A DNA stretch of 64,000 bases, from contig JNDT01002363.1 in NCBI GenBank assembly GCA_000697055.1, forward strand, positions 24,626-88,625. The letters run 5' to 3'. A program made the position numbers and the translations under genes. This document shows positions 32,401-43,627 of this stretch, piece by piece. Source of the DNA: Saksenaea vasiformis B4078. Lineage: Eukaryota; Mucoromycota; Mucoromycetes; Mucorales; Saksenaeaceae. Positions within the stretch are counted from its first letter, which is position 1, and each line of letters begins with the position of its first letter. The notes beneath the pieces are model-generated. The model had not been told where the DNA came from. It did not search any database and saw only the letters and a program-made list of their open reading frames with translations.

Positions 32401-33037
32401 TCCGACTGACATGCCCTCTCCAGTGATGATGACAAATGGAGATATCGGTGCCCAAGCGGAAGCAGAGGAGTCTAGTGGCGTTATCGGACAACGAGAGCAA
32501 CCAGCAATGGTAAGACGAAAATACACATTCAGCGTTGAGACAGAGAACGAGCGGCATGAATGGATCAGTCGCCTCAGAAGTTTAAGCGGCAATGTCTGTA
32601 TTGGAACGGATACGACGAAGGAAAAACCGGTGAAAGCAAACAAGGACTATTCGTCGGCGGAGGAACGTGTAGCGCTCCAAGTATTGAAAGAAGTGCTACT
32701 GGCAGATGAGGTGAAAAAGGGGACAGCAAACGTGGCAGCATTACGGTCGACCATTCTGGGAAGTCGCTCAAGCGTATTCGACCCGCATCAAAAACCTACA
32801 ATCGGTTTAACGCCATCTTCAAAGAATATGGATGATCCTGGTCAAGATGATAGTAGCGTCGGGGACAAGAAGAAGGCTGAAGAAAACAAAGGGGGTGATC
32901 GGGCTTCACTCATGCCTGTGCCAGCAGGGACAACTAATGTAGTTACGAAACGAGGACATGAGATCATCAAACTCGTCGTTCAGAATTCCATGGTTCCCCT
33001 TATGCTCGGATTTCTTCGAAATCAAATACCGGAGTGA
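29444..33037 (+). CDS. Sec7/PH-domain ARF guanine-nucleotide exchange factor-like protein
   Basis: A single intronless frame; an upstream ATG at 29393 would add 17 residues, but 29444 (MSNEDPHSRHP) looks the better start. Numbering here is from 29393. Residues 1-480 are low-complexity (Ser, Glu, basic). A PH-like segment (KDRYLFLFSDLLLICKP) covers about 490-575. A Sec7 domain covers about 610-740 (AYLIDKQVL, IANFLFKTPDLNRRQLGHYL, VGFRLDEALRILLTTFRLP). A second split PH-like region covers about 870-1065 and ends YTFSVETENERHEWISRLR. Sec7 proteins activate ARF GTPases on Golgi, endosome or plasma membranes. The catalytic loop here reads FRLPSNWEAL instead of the usual FRLPGE, so the glutamic finger is replaced by Asn689. 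The family call is good; exchange activity is doubtful. Confidence 0.85.
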   Translation: MSNEDPHSRHPAFDLRKTISLRRSGNMKMAGENEPKRSLDDYVSSNKDVQAAFNQLTRNRSSRAGGSEASHSAFEGQHGVPHAAINSGSNNSFTQRLIDRGIAVPSSISHWKSAASSSDPILSSSTGSYLSSSMGSCNNDFDSSAYYGLSPFVTSSSFLMTSESTGHLGADMAQGGVHGRHESLRHRYDKETANSTQRASQNSEEEEEYHVMSSPELAKLHHHRSRRSRPDRDDSDIELSDDDLEDPRKQHSTPNLLTTTTPFLLRTATARRRHHDSVSKARSPSPLARTSMSTVEEAASGEEELAEKGVSKQSAPRPGIFNLRDPESYADVYPLRSTSKDEEKGNDIGGVGVAQEDDHVQQHAVLEARTTVDASDIDGGSRDLAENYKKAPDTPESDPREAPPQLSASINKLKEMLTSKRPSSAKLSALLSPTSDSHDALQRLDSQAAKKPFTTLPPPPPLREPPRKHLLQTPVFQVVNANTVKDRYLFLFSDLLLICKPIMDENIIVGGSVTNNRENSRYRFRPNEDSLFQVKNIVELSKVTLYISREDQQQQQLQHRPSIIVSPDAQSVLPAPRKMHPVLASALRKFETSAENGIAYLIDKQVLTNDPLSIANFLFKTPDLNRRQLGHYLTDPKNSDVYHAFLDCFRLVGFRLDEALRILLTTFRLPSNWEALEYLIERFAKKWHDANQNVVKFHEDMVVKVIVAMLFLNAEVWYDANSERDVFWWARERKERRDRQRMTRRGSMDRKSHRESVAVEPLHYITALRAEGRTQSSMSDFWDRWTHFDQYALVPREFMEDMYRSIMAERLETGWDNKPGRASPVQDNAAENSDQSEQDVVITVTPHRLPTRLTKGVPSAPITISIPAPDSGLQIKLRGQDLTCEPNVLDFSLSCVQTFTITGHTLGRTSLMFIKSGEHAGHYVSPTLPRTKSIVVERPFMRYTFQIGFSHTDMRAVKAAAAAAMTSGKSASGGSAVDRSSNSVKSPTDMPSPVMMTNGDIGAQAEAEESSGVIGQREQPAMVRRKYTFSVETENERHEWISRLRSLSGNVCIGTDTTKEKPVKANKDYSSAEERVALQVLKEVLLADEVKKGTANVAALRSTILGSRSSVFDPHQKPTIGLTPSSKNMDDPGQDDSSVGDKKKAEENKGGDRASLMPVPAGTTNVVTKRGHEIIKLVVQNSMVPLMLGFLRNQIPE

Positions 33038-35250
33038 ATATGTGTAAAAGTACTCTTATGCTTCTCTCTTTCATTCTAATATGGCAGGGCCATTATTTTT
33101 TCTGCTTCCCCCCATGCCCCTGACTTTTTGCTGGATAGTACTTGAATGAGCATCAGTTGTTCATTTTATCAACAAATACATACAAAGCTCTACATGCATG
33201 TTTGTCGTATTAATGTTTGTATTCATGTCTGTTCCTTTCTACTTCTGCCAACAAAATCATCACATCCAGAATTAGCTTTTTTCCGCCATTTCGTACCACA
33301 TCCCTGAAGTAGGCAGATTTTGTTATCATTTAGCCATACTCATATCCGATTGTTTCAGTTGTTTGCTACGACTATTTCTTCCGCTCCATGATCCTACTAC
33401 CAGTAGAGTTGAGCTCAGGAGAATTGCGCTCACGCCTGATCTACCAGTAAAGTCATGAATTTAGTCCATATGAGGTAAACGTAGACTGATCAACTCCTTC
33501 CACATTGCTTTTAATCGAGAAAAAAGGACAATTGAAAAACTCTTTTAATCTGGCTCCATTGCTTATGAGTAACAGTCCAGATAGAGCGATAGACGAAAAG
33601 ATCGATCTTCACTGGATAGTGCATTCCATTGGCATCTCTGCTCGCGACTTGTATGATATAACAATTGATCCCAATCTGACGGTAACATGGCCTCTCCACT
33701 ACTTGTCCTTTCTTAAGCGAAATACATTTGTCACCTTTTACCCACGATAGGGTGTTATTTTGATAACAGCTTTTCTATCCTTCCCATTAACGAAGAAAAC
33801 AACTATACGCACGGTAACAATATTTGCAGAATAAAGAGATTCATTCGAGTCTGACTATTTGATATGTTGGTCAGTAGTCATTTACCATACAGCCACCTCA
33901 GCTATTCCCGTTTTTAATGCTAGAAAAATTGACGATCAAGGTTGATATGAAACATGTCACGAAGCAGACGACCGTCATATAGAATGAAATGGCCTGTTCT
34001 GTAGATCTCATCATGACTGCAAATGTCTGAGTACGAGGAGCGCAGATTCCCGAACAGTAATGCTCGGCGTTCAACAGGTGTAAACGATGTATTCCTCAAG
34101 GACCGCTTGATCTGTGGTAAATCCGTCGTAAATTTCTTTGAAGAAAACATAATCGAATCCTTTTGGCGTCGAAATACTGAGAAGAATACAATATAGCCAA
34201 TTAGAAAATACATATTCTGTTTTACCTTGTCTATCGTTCTTCAGCGATCTTGTATACTGTAGGTATTTCAAATCCAAGATTGACATAACAACCTCTCTAA
34301 TGTTCTCGTCATTCTTCCCGTTATCAGTTTCAATATCCGGGGAGATCATCCACATTCTTATATTCGTTGACTAACAATCGAGCTGCCGTATTTGTTGCTG
34401 GCTGACGGCCGGCTTTTTAAAAATATTTTGATTTTACGCAACAAGCGATTGCTATTAGAAGATAGATTGATATGTGAAATATTGATGATGTCGTTCTAAT
34501 CTTGAGTCGCCACATTGGAATCCTTTTGCCAGTTGGAACCTATCTGTTTCTCCAAATATTATATAATTGTAGAAATATCCAGTGAATAAGGATAAATCTA
34601 GAATCATTTCGGCCTTGTATGTCCTCTTGATCGGGCAAATGGAAATCCATATAACCTTTCCTGTGGCAATAGTTGAAATTCTAAAACGTTAATCAAGGAT
34701 ATCTTCTATCCTTCTTTTCAGTATCTTCGGGTCTAGCTAATCCTCCAGCCATCAAAAGGTATAAATGGTTCCTCAATGTGCGTGAATAAAAAGGATGAGA
34801 GATATCTTGGAGACAACCTTGAGTCTATTTCATATCTGCGACTACAAATGGAATTTCATATCAGAAATGATCTGGTCAGACTCAGGAATCCAGTAAAATG
34901 ACAAAGGATACGATCTAAATGTCGGAGCCTTACCCGCAAAATTATTTTACCGAAGTACTTCCAGGAAGTTCTCAAGTTGCAATTAACTTCCAAGAAGTTC
35001 TTAGACACTTCACGCATCTTCCCTTCATAGAAAACAATAGAAAAAATAATGTATATAAATATCCCGCGTAGTTTGTGCAATAAAGATCATCATCCGTTTA
35101 TCTTATTTTTATTTCCTCTGTTTACGATTATCTTTGATGATCCCTTACCAGCTTGATTGGACTTATAGCCAAAACAGTAGTTGTGTACGGACACCCCACG
35201 AAAACGACATCCGGGATCGATACGACATCGTTGAGATGTGCAAAAATATA
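33038..35250. other. Intergenic with short unrecognised frames
   Basis: The first 250 bp are the 3' region of the Sec7 gene. Minus-strand frames at 33920-34213 and 34071-34355 overlap and could belong to one spliced minus-strand gene (VERRALLFGNLRSSYSD; GFDYVFFKEIYDGFTTDQAV), but I recognise no family and no secure splice sites. Confidence 0.3.
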
Positions 35251-35324
35251 TGCTCACTACAGGGGTCGAACCTGTGACCTTGGCGTTATTAGCACCACGC
35301 TCTAACCAACTGAGCTAAGCGAGC
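35251..35324 (-). tRNA. tRNA-Ile (anticodon AAT)
   Basis: A 74-nt cloverleaf on the minus strand. The acceptor stem GCTCGCT pairs with AGTGAGC (one G-T pair), with discriminator A. The D-arm is GCTCAGTTGGTTAGAGC, which contains the A box. The anticodon stem TGGTG/CGCCA encloses loop CTAATAA, anticodon AAT. The T-arm is ACAGGTTCGACCCCTGT with the B box. There is no intron. Just downstream on the minus strand is a T-run (TATATTTTTG) that would end Pol III transcription. It is the only tRNA I find in the window. Confidence 0.95.
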
Positions 35325-35339
35325 TTGATATTTTTTCTA

Positions 35340-35740
35340 TTTGGTAAGAAAGGTATATCGCAGAATATCGGATGGCTAAATAGAAAAATAATTTTTTGAT
35401 AAATAGTAATTTTAAATTATTAGATTCTTTTATTATTTTTTTAATATAATCTTTTATTTTTATTATAATTTTTTATTATAATTTTTTTAATTATAAGTTT
35501 TTTTTTAATTGTAATTTTATTACTTTATTATAGTTTTATTTCTTAATTATAGCTTTTTTTTAATTGCAATTTTTTTTATAATGGTAGCTTTTTTCTTAAT
35601 TATAACTCTTTTTTTTTAATTACAGTTTTTTTTTTAATTGTAACTTATTCTTATAATTGTAGTTTTTTTTTTAATTGTAGCTTTTCTTTTTGATTGCAGT
35701 TTTTTTTCTTAATTATAATGTCTCATTAATGTAGAATAAA
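35340..35740. repeat. AT-rich degenerate tandem array (T-runs with AATTGTA units)
   Basis: Long T-tracts are separated by AATTATA/AATTGTAG/AATTGCAG units every 18-25 bp. A related, GC-richer array with AATTGCAGCTCTTT units lies at 41760-42005. The pair brackets most of the LTR cluster. Confidence 0.6.
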
Positions 35741-36194
35741 AAGAGATCAATAGATTTAGTGAGACTAGTTGTGAAATTTGATTAATTGAAAGATGAATAA
35801 TAATGGTATAAGTGTAGTTTTGTATAAGAGAGAAAAAAAAGAAAAAGAAAAGAAAAGAAAAGAAAAAAAAAATATGTCATTCGGTGTAAACCTTCCATTT
35901 TTCTTTTTTTATACATAGTTATTTTTATTTTATTTTATATTGGATGGAGATTAATAAATGGAGATGAGAAAATATATTGTTATGCATAGAAAACGGCATA
36001 GTAAAAGACATATAGACACTTCAAAGGACCTGCCGCCATTTCTATTGCAACCCTGCTGATCACATGTCCATCCATTGTTCCTGATGATGTAGGATCCCAT
36101 TTTTTTATTATTTTATTTATTTTTTTTGCTTATTTTAGTTTTTTTTTCTTTTGTTATCTTTTTATTTTGTTATTTTTTTTATTTCTATTTATTT

Positions 36195-36426
36195 TTATCT
36201 TGAAACTACCAGTATTAAATAAATGGGGATGAAGAAAAATGATGGAGAAAAAGAATGAAGAATACTAAGATACAGCAACCGCCGCTTCAGATTAAAAACC
36301 TCCAAATCACATGGTTTATACCTTCCACATTTGTGCTGCGTAGCAACACAGGAAGGTTCACAACGTAGCAACACAGAAAAGTTCACAATGTAGCAACACA
36401 GGAGAGTTCATACCGTTGTAGCGCGT
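36195..36426 (+). repeat. LTR-cluster segment with three 25-bp units, inverted partner at about 41110-41330
   Basis: Contains GTAGCAACACAGGAAGGTTC-like units three times (about 36341-36411). The whole stretch is the reverse complement of about 41110-41330, which has two such units. Confidence 0.7.
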
Positions 36427-36690
36427 GTCGTATTCTACATACAGAATGACTAAATCATATCACGACATCTACAGATAAACCTCACAGACGAGAAACCGGA
36501 TAAATAATGATTAAGCTGAAGTACAAATCATATCAGGGTCCAATATCCGATTGTACCTGAAACCTCTTTAACATCGATCATTGGTTCATCATTGTAAAAT
36601 TTTTATTTCTCAAGAACACCGCCACTGCTATAAAAGCTCCCTGTAAAACAATAATAAACAATCATCTAAGAGTCTCAACGTATTCCCGTT
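36427..36690 (+). mobile_element. Solo LTR-like element A (about 264 bp)
   Basis: Begins TGTCGTATTCTACATACAG and contains a TATA box (TATAAAAG, 36629) and, 20 bp later, a poly(A) signal (AATAAA, 36653), the usual U3-R order of an LTR. The end is near CGTATTCCCGTTGT. An inverted copy lies at 39950-40199 with over 90 percent identity by eye. No gag, protease or reverse transcriptase sequence is adjacent. Confidence 0.6.
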
Positions 36691-37036
36691 GTTATCCATC
36701 TCTCAATTAACCAAATTTCACAGCGCGCCGATTTTTACTCTGTGGCAATCTTGCCTTTTTATTTTCTTTTATCCACAATATCGATTTTACTTTGTTCTTA
36801 TTTTTTTATTCTTTTTCAAGTGGATCAATAAAAGATGTCGCCTTGATACAATATATCTTTCAAAGTTGTAACACAACTTTGAAGTCCTCTAGGTTCTTAT
36901 CATTAGGCTCATGGAATCTTATACAAACCGACATCCACTCTGACAACGGCACATGGCCTCTGGTATCACTCCCAACAAGACCCCCAAACCTTATCCAAAG
37001 GCACATCTACTCAAAACCGCATACAATCGAAACCGC

Positions 37037-37145
37037 ATATGATCCAAAGTACATACGATCCAAGATGCATATGATCCAAGATGCATACGATCCAAAGTGC
37101 ATACGATCCAAAGTGCATATGATCCAAAGTGCATACGATTGAACC
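37037..37145 (+). repeat. 16-bp minisatellite, about seven units
   Basis: Unit GCATACGATCCAAAGT with variants (CATATG, CCAAGA), nearly perfect in the last units. The inverted partner arm at about 42800-42880 has only around four degenerate units, so copy number changed after the duplication. Confidence 0.8.
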
Positions 37146-37204
37146 AATTACCTGCCGTCATTATCCATTCGAGCCATGATAGACTAGATGATCATCCACT
37201 TAGC

Positions 37205-37470
37205 AAAATTATTTTCTATCGATCTATTTTGTATAAATACCCCTCCAATTCAATGAATAAAACATTAGGTTATAATAGCATATTCTTCTCTTGGTTATCT
37301 CAAGCCATCTCAAAAGGTCTTTTCCAAAGGTTCTTCTCTTATTTCTCAAACCGCCTTTTATTGCTCGCCTCCGTTGGTTATTCCCACCGTTAACCCGAAT
37401 CCATTGATTCCTTTTCTTTTATTTTCTTTTTATTTTACTCTCTGTCTGACAAGCGACGACAATTCCGCTG
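37205..37470 (+). mobile_element. LTR-like element B1
   Basis: The core is TTTGTATAAATACCCC (TATA), then GAATAAAACATTAGGTTATA, AAAAGGTCTTTTCCAAAGG and CGACGACAATTCCGCTGTC. The TATA to AATAAA spacing of about 25 bp suggests an LTR. Related copies are at 37920-38080 with a 38330-38470 continuation, at 39003-39150, and inverted at 40780-41060 and 42430-42740. Confidence 0.6.
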
Positions 37471-37919
37471 TCCTCTTTTTATTTCTCTTTTTATCTTTGA
37501 CGAAACTCTTTGACGAAACTCTTTGCTGATTCAAGGTAACCATATCAGCGATCTTACTAACGGACATATTTTATTTTATCCAGATCTCCTTGGATATTGT
37601 CAGTACCGACAACAGTTACTCTATTCAAACCTTTCTTTTTCTTTCTTCAAGCTTTACCGCTTAACCAAGTCTTGGTGTTCGACTTAAATCTACACCTGGT
37701 GCTCACTCAATTCTGAACCTTTCTATCAACGAACATTACTCAACTGATACCCTTAACAACAATCACCGTCATCCAGCTTACGCTACGACAACACTTGGAA
37801 CAACACTACCCATATACAGTAACCGAAAAATACAGCGTAACACCGTAGCAACATGGGTAAATTAGTAACAAGGCAACCCGGGAGAATTTAGTTTCAAGAT
37901 AGATTTCTTTTTTTGTATC

Positions 37920-38470
37920 AATCAATTTTTGTATAAATACTTCAACTTTTTGTTCAATAAATCAACAGGTTAAAACAGCATCTTTCTCTTGGTTTTTCTC
38001 AATTACTCAAAAAGGTCTTTTCCAAAGGTTTTCTTTTATTTTTCAAGCCGCCTTTCTTTATCTGCTCTGGAGGATGGTCGTGTCTCATCGGAACGTCCGA
38101 AAGTTTAGTAAATGCTGCATGTTTGCACATCACACGTCATCTCTTTCAAACGACCCTTCTAAATAAAATGAGTGCGTCCTCTTTAGAAGCGTTTATGCTA
38201 TTGTACAGCGGTGATCATTTCAATCGATCATATTTCTTCGAACATCGGCGGCCGCTCAAACGTTGCATATTTATTCGTCATCTTTTGATTCAGAAAACGA
38301 TCTCATATCTACAAACCTTCAGGACATCCGCCTCTGCCTCCGTTGGTTATTCTCAAGAAACCACCGTTAACCAGAATCTATTGATTCTTTTTCTTTTTCT
38401 TTTCTTTTTCTTTTTTTTTTACTCTTTTTCCTGACAAACGACGACAATTCCGCTGTCTTCCCTTTTCATT
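37920..38470 (+). mobile_element. LTR-like element B2, interrupted by about 250 bp of unrelated sequence
   Basis: Homology to B1 runs 37920-38080, stops at CTGCTCTGG, and resumes with CCTCCGTTGGTTATTC at about 38338. The 38081-38337 insert is absent from B1 and from the inverted partner at 40780-41060, so it arrived later. No clean target duplication is visible. Confidence 0.55.
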
Positions 38471-39002
38471 TTATCTTTTCTTTTATTTCTTTTCTTACCG
38501 AACCTCTTTTATTCCTTCTGATCCAACCCGCTGATCACTCGAAAAATATCATTTTTTTATCTCTATTTGATATCCATATTTGACAGATCCAACACGAGAT
38601 CATAGGTAATCATACAAACGATTTAACTAACGAATCAGATTCTTTTATCAAACAGGAACTCTTCCAACCTTGTCTTTATCGACAACCTCTTTTCTTTTTC
38701 TTTTCTTTCATTTATCTTCATTGATAAATACTCCAAGTCTTGGTGTCCGACTCAAATCTACACCTGGTGCTCACTAACATCGAACCAAATTCCACGAAAC
38801 TGAACTCTTATCTGAACCGAACTTTTATTCATTCTTATTTTCTTATTACCGCTTCTGTCATATCGCTGAAGTCTACCTAAGAACTTAACTACCCGAAATT
38901 TCCAGCGTAGCAACGACTACCGCGTAGCAACTCGGGTTTTAAATACCTGTAGAGCACGTCGGGTTTATCTCGCACACCTTAATTATTTCCTTATTCTATC
39001 TC

Positions 39003-39150
39003 TCGATTTTTGTATAAATACCCCACCTTTTCAATGAATAAAACATCAGGTTATAACAGCACAATCTTCTCTTGGTCTACTCTAGCCATCTCAAAAGGTC
39101 TTTTCCAAAGGTTTTTCTTTTATCTTTTCCTCAAGCCTTACCGCTTACCC
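39003..39150 (+). mobile_element. LTR-like element B3 (partial)
   Basis: TGTATAAATACCCC, GAATAAAACATCAGGTTATA and TCAAAAGGTCTTTTCC match B1. The downstream half is missing; the sequence jumps to the AAGTCTTGGTGTTTGAC segment that lies further along in the other copies. Confidence 0.55.
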
Positions 39151-39949
39151 AAGTCTTGGTGTTTGACTCAAATCCACACCTGGTGCTCACACAAACCGAA
39201 CTGTTTTCATCTACCGAAGCTACTTTTTCTATACCTTACCAGCTATTTCTGTCATCAAGTTTACGCTTAGCCACTACCAGGAAACATACCCATTTTTACC
39301 GACAAGTCAAAAATACAGCGTAACATCGGTTGTAAGTGAGTACCAGATACTTTTATAGTCGGTATCAAAGATTTCAAAGAGTTAATGATGATAAAGGTAT
39401 CAACGGAGTGATCAGAGATAAAAAAGGGAAGCGTGAAAAAAAAAAGTCAAAGGCGGTAGAAAATCAAAGAGAAATAAAGATACACTTGCTTGCCAAAGTA
39501 ATATCGTGCTGAAAACTGTCTTTACTGTGATCCCTATGAGGGCTATTTATACTAGTTCTAGTCTATGGCTGTTCTACAAATAATCATTGTTGTGATGGAT
39601 ATTTAGCAAGTCCGATCCATGAAAAGGATCAAAGTGATCGTGTAACGAGATCAAAGTGATCCCTTCGGAGTAGGAGTTTGATTTCGGGTTTTCAGGAGTG
39701 AGATGAGTGTGTGGAATTGTCAAGATGTCGGAATTGTATTGCAGTAGGTGAGAAAGGTGTCTGTATTGCCGGGAAGAAGGTCAATTCCAACTGTGTGAGT
39801 TGCGTATAGTTGGTCGGTATTGTTGAATATGTCCAGTTTTGAGATTATGTTTTGGTCATTGCGAAATGTTGAGCATGCTTATGCTCCACATCGTCGTCTG
39901 GGTCTGAATCTTGAGCTGAAGCAGCTTGGCACCTTACAACGGGAATACG

Positions 39950-40199
39950 TTGAGACTCTTATATGATTGTTTATTATTGTTTTACAGGGAGCTTTTATAG
40001 CAGTGGCGGTGTTCTTGAGAAATAAAAATTGTACAATGATAAACCAATCGATGTTAAAGAGGTTTCAGGTACAATCGGGTATTGGACCCTGATATGATTT
40101 GTACTTCAGCTTAATCATTATTTATCCGGTTTCTCGTCAGTGAGGTTTATCTGTAGATGTCGTGATATGATTTAGTCATTCTGTATGTAGAATACGACA
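39950..40199 (-). mobile_element. Solo LTR-like element A, inverted copy
   Basis: Reverse complement of 36427-36690, with the TATA box and AATAAA conserved. Downstream in its own orientation it continues GTAAGGTGCCAAGCTGC, unlike the left copy, which marks the element edge near CCCGTTGT. Confidence 0.6.
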
Positions 40200-40339
40200 C
40201 TAGTATTTATTCTCGAAAAAAGAAAAAAAGAATCAATCTTTTAAAAAACTTTTCTATCTGAGTTGATGATATTTATGTCTTGTTGACTTTGGAGTAGATT
40301 GTTAGCTTATGTCTTAGATATCGCTATTGTCTGTTGTTA

Positions 40340-41080
40340 CGCTGAAAATTTCAGGTAGTTAAGTTCTTAGGTAGACTTCAGTGATATGACAGAAGCAGTG
40401 ATAAGAAAATAAGAATGAATAAAAGTTCGGTTCAGATAAGAGTTCAGTTTCATGGAATTTAGTTCGATGTTAGTGAGCAGCAGGTATAGATTTGAGTCAG
40501 ATACCAAGACTTGGAGTATTTATCAATGAAGATAAATGAAAGAAAAGAAAAAGAAAAGAGGTTGTCGATAAAGACAAGGTTGGAAGAGTTCCTGTTTGAT
40601 AAAAGAATCTGATTCGTTAGTTAAATCGTTTGTATGATTACCTATGATCTCGTGTTGGATCTGTCAAATGTGGTATCAAATAGAGATAAAAAACGGTATT
40701 CTTCGATGATCAGCGGGTTGGATCAGAAGGAATAAAAGAGATTCGGTAGGAAAAGAAACAAAAGAAAAGATAAAATAAAAAGAGAAGACAGCGGAATTAT
40801 CGTCGCTTGTCAGGACAAAGAGTAAAATAAAAAGAAAAGAAAAGAAAAAGAAAAAGAATCAATAGATTCTGGTTAACGGTGGTTTCTTGAGAATAACCAA
40901 CGGAGGCAGAGCAGATAAAGAAAGGCGGCTTGAAAAATAAGAGAAAACCTTTGGAAAAGGCCTTTTTGAGTACTTGAGAAAAACCAAGAGAAAGATGCTG
41001 TTTTAACCTGTTGATTTATTGAACAAAAAGTTGGGGTATTTATACAAAAATTGATCGGTACAAAAAAGAAATCTATCTTG
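40340..41080 (-). repeat. Inverted counterpart of the 37900-38930 segment
   Basis: Reading the minus strand gives TTGTATAAATACCCCAAC, AATAAATCAACAGG, GACAATTCCGCTGTC and AAGTCTTGGTATCTGAC, and ends GAACTTAACTACCTGAAA, in the same order as 37900-38930 but without the 38081-38337 insert. Confidence 0.65.
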
Positions 41081-41759
41081 AAACTAAATTCTCCCGGGTT
41101 GCCTTGTTACTGATTTACCCGTGTTGCTACGGTATGAACTCTCCTGTGTTGCTACGTTGTGAACCTTCCTGTGTTGCTACGCAGCACAAATGTAGGGGGT
41201 GTAAACCATGTAATTTGGAGGTTTTTAATCTGAAGCGGCGGTTGCTGTATCTTAGTGTTCTTCATTCTTTTTTTCTATCGTTTTTCTTCATCCCCATTTA
41301 TTTAACACCAGTAGTTTCAAGATAAGAATAAAATAGAAATAAAAAAATAACAAAATAAAAAGATAACAAAACAAAAAAAAACTAAAATAAGCAAAAAGAA
41401 AAAAAAATTAAAGAAAATAAAATAATAAAAAAAAATGGGATCCTACACTGTTAACCAATCTAAAGGAGTATTTTTAGAGATCGGGTTAAAGAAGAGCTGT
41501 GCGATAATTCAGAATGTAGTTCATTGGGACTGTCTCAGTTGAATTAGGGACAGCAGAATTGAAAGAGCGGATCTTATTGTTCCCGAATTTCCTGGTAACT
41601 GGATCATGAATGAATATGTTCCGATTGGTACTCTGAGTATGGACATGTCTTAGGATAATCTCGTAAAGTCATTGTAAGACTGACATGGTCGTATTTTCTT
41701 ATATGTCGTGATGACATTGAGCTGCATAAATAGTGGTATGAGTAAAAGATCAATGTCAG

Positions 41760-42005
41760 ATACGACATTAATTGTAGCTTTTCTTTTTAATTGCAGTTCT
41801 TTTTTCTTAATTGCAGCTCTTTTTCTTAATTGCAGCTCTCTTACTTCATTGCAGTTTTGTTTCTTAATTGTGACTCTTTTACATTATTGCAGTTCTGTTT
41901 CTTAATTGCAGCTCTGTTTTCTAATTGAAGCTCTTTTCTTTAATTGCAGCTCTTTTACTTAATTGCGGCTCTTTTTCATAATTGTGGTTCTTTTACTTCA
42001 TTGTA
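41760..42005 (+). repeat. Tandem array of about 20-bp AATTGCAGCTCTTT units
   Basis: About twelve degenerate units of CTTAATTGCAGCTCTTTTT type. Same unit family as 35340-35740 and in the same orientation, unlike the surrounding inverted arms. Confidence 0.7.
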
Positions 42006-42119
42006 AACATAGATATACTTTTTACAATTTGCTTGAATGACTTAATGAATTTGTATCAAATAAGCGAATGAATATTCGAACAAATATAACATTATGCTGT
42101 ATCTTTTAGTTACTGTATA

Positions 42120-43170
42120 TGGATGGTATTATTCCAAGTATTGCCGTAGCATAAGCTGGACGATGGTAATTGTTGGTAAAAGTACTGATTGAGTAATGTT
42201 TATTGATAGAAAAGTTCGAAATTGAGCGAGCACCAGGTGTAGATTTAAGTCAAATATCAAGACTTGGTTAAGTGATAAAGCTTGAAAAAAGAAAAAGAAC
42301 AGGTTGGATAGAGTAACTGTTACTGATATTGACAATATCCAAAGAGATCTGGATAAAATAGAATATGATCATTAGTAAGATCGTTAATATGGTTATCTTA
42401 GAATTGGTAAAGAGTTTCATCAAAGATAAAAAGAGAAATAAAAAGAAGACAGCAGAGTTGTTGTCGCTTGTCAGACAGACAGTAAAAAGAGAAGAAAACA
42501 AAGAAAAGAAAAGGAATCAATAGATTCAGGCTAACAGTAGTTTCTTGAGAATAACCAACGGAGGTGAACAATAAAACGCGATTTGAGAAATAAAAGAAAA
42601 ACCTTTGGAAAAGACCTTTTGAGATGGCTTGAGATAACCAACAGAAGATTGTGCTATTATAACCTTTTGATAATCTAATGATTTATTCACTAAATTGAAA
42701 GGATATTTATACAAAATAAATCGATAGAAAATAGTTTCGCTAATTAGATGAAGATCTAGTCTATCATGGCTTTAATAGATAGTGACGGCAAGTAATTGGT
42801 TCAATCGTATACGCTTTGGATCGTATGCACATTGGATCGTATGGATTTTGGATTGTATGCGGTTTCAGTTGTGCGTGGTTTTGATCGGATATGCCTTCGG
42901 ATAAGGTCTGAAGGTCTGTTGAGGGTGATATCAGAGGTCCTGTGCCGATGTCAGAGTCGATGTCGGTTTGTATGGGATTTCGAGAGCCTAATGATAGAAC
43001 CTGGAGAACTTTAAAGTTGCAACTCAACTTTGAAAGATGTATTGTGTCAAGGCGGTATCTTTTATTGATCCACTGAAAAAGAATAAGAAAGATAAAAATA
43101 AAATAAAATCGATATTGTGGATAAAGGAAAATAAAAGGAGCAAAATTGCCATAGAGTAAAAATTGGTACT
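42120..43170 (-). repeat. Right arm of the 1.05-kb inverted repeat, contains an inverted LTR-B copy
   Basis: Reverse complement of 36728-37830. Contains the B-type element at 42430-42740 and the shortened minisatellite at about 42800-42880. No long reading frame. Confidence 0.7.
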
Positions 43171-43627
43171 CTATAACGAATATTCTTTCTTAACGAGCAA
43201 ACGTTAATATCAAAAACATTGTTCCTATCTGTTCGTTTTGATCCCTAGGTCGACATGATAGCTTGTCTCTTAAGGATCGTTTGTGATGTCAGCAAATAAG
43301 CATGGTTCTACCAAAATAGCAACACGTCGAACAATGTGCTTGGCAAAGCTGGACGTTGGTGATAAAATCGTGGTAGATATATGTAGGAGGGTTTTGTCGC
43401 TCTGTTTCTTTCGCACTTTTTGCAATCTGGTTGTTAACTTAATATGTAAATGTTTCTTTATGGTAGCGCTGATATTGAAATATATTTTTTTATAATCAAA
43501 GGGCGGTTGAAGGTTGCATAGCAATGTAGTGCTAAAATTCACATTGATGCATGGGTATGCCGCCATATTAACTGGATTTCGTCCAAACAAAGATTGATCT
43601 ATGGTATGCGAACTGTAAACATTGTTT
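43171..43627. other. Spacer between the LTR cluster and the coiled-coil gene
   Basis: Short frames only; I see nothing else in it. Confidence 0.4.

Larger units (their letters stand above)
36728..37830 (+). repeat. Left arm of a 1.05-kb inverted repeat in the LTR cluster
   Basis: Reads as the reverse complement of 42120-43170, including CACAACTTTGAAG, the minisatellite at 37037, TGTATAAATA at 37231, GACAATTCCGCTGTC at 37456 and AAGTCTTGGTGTTCGAC at 37668. The arms are about 4.3 kb apart and diverged, so this is old or freely mutating. Confidence 0.7.

Noticed and set aside
37037..37145. Regular short repeats as a CRISPR array
   Set aside because: Units are contiguous with no spacers and the genome is eukaryotic; it is a minisatellite.
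35340..43200. Possible gag-pol or virus-like coding region inside the LTR cluster
   Set aside because: No frame over about 120 codons and no protease, reverse transcriptase or integrase motif on either strand.
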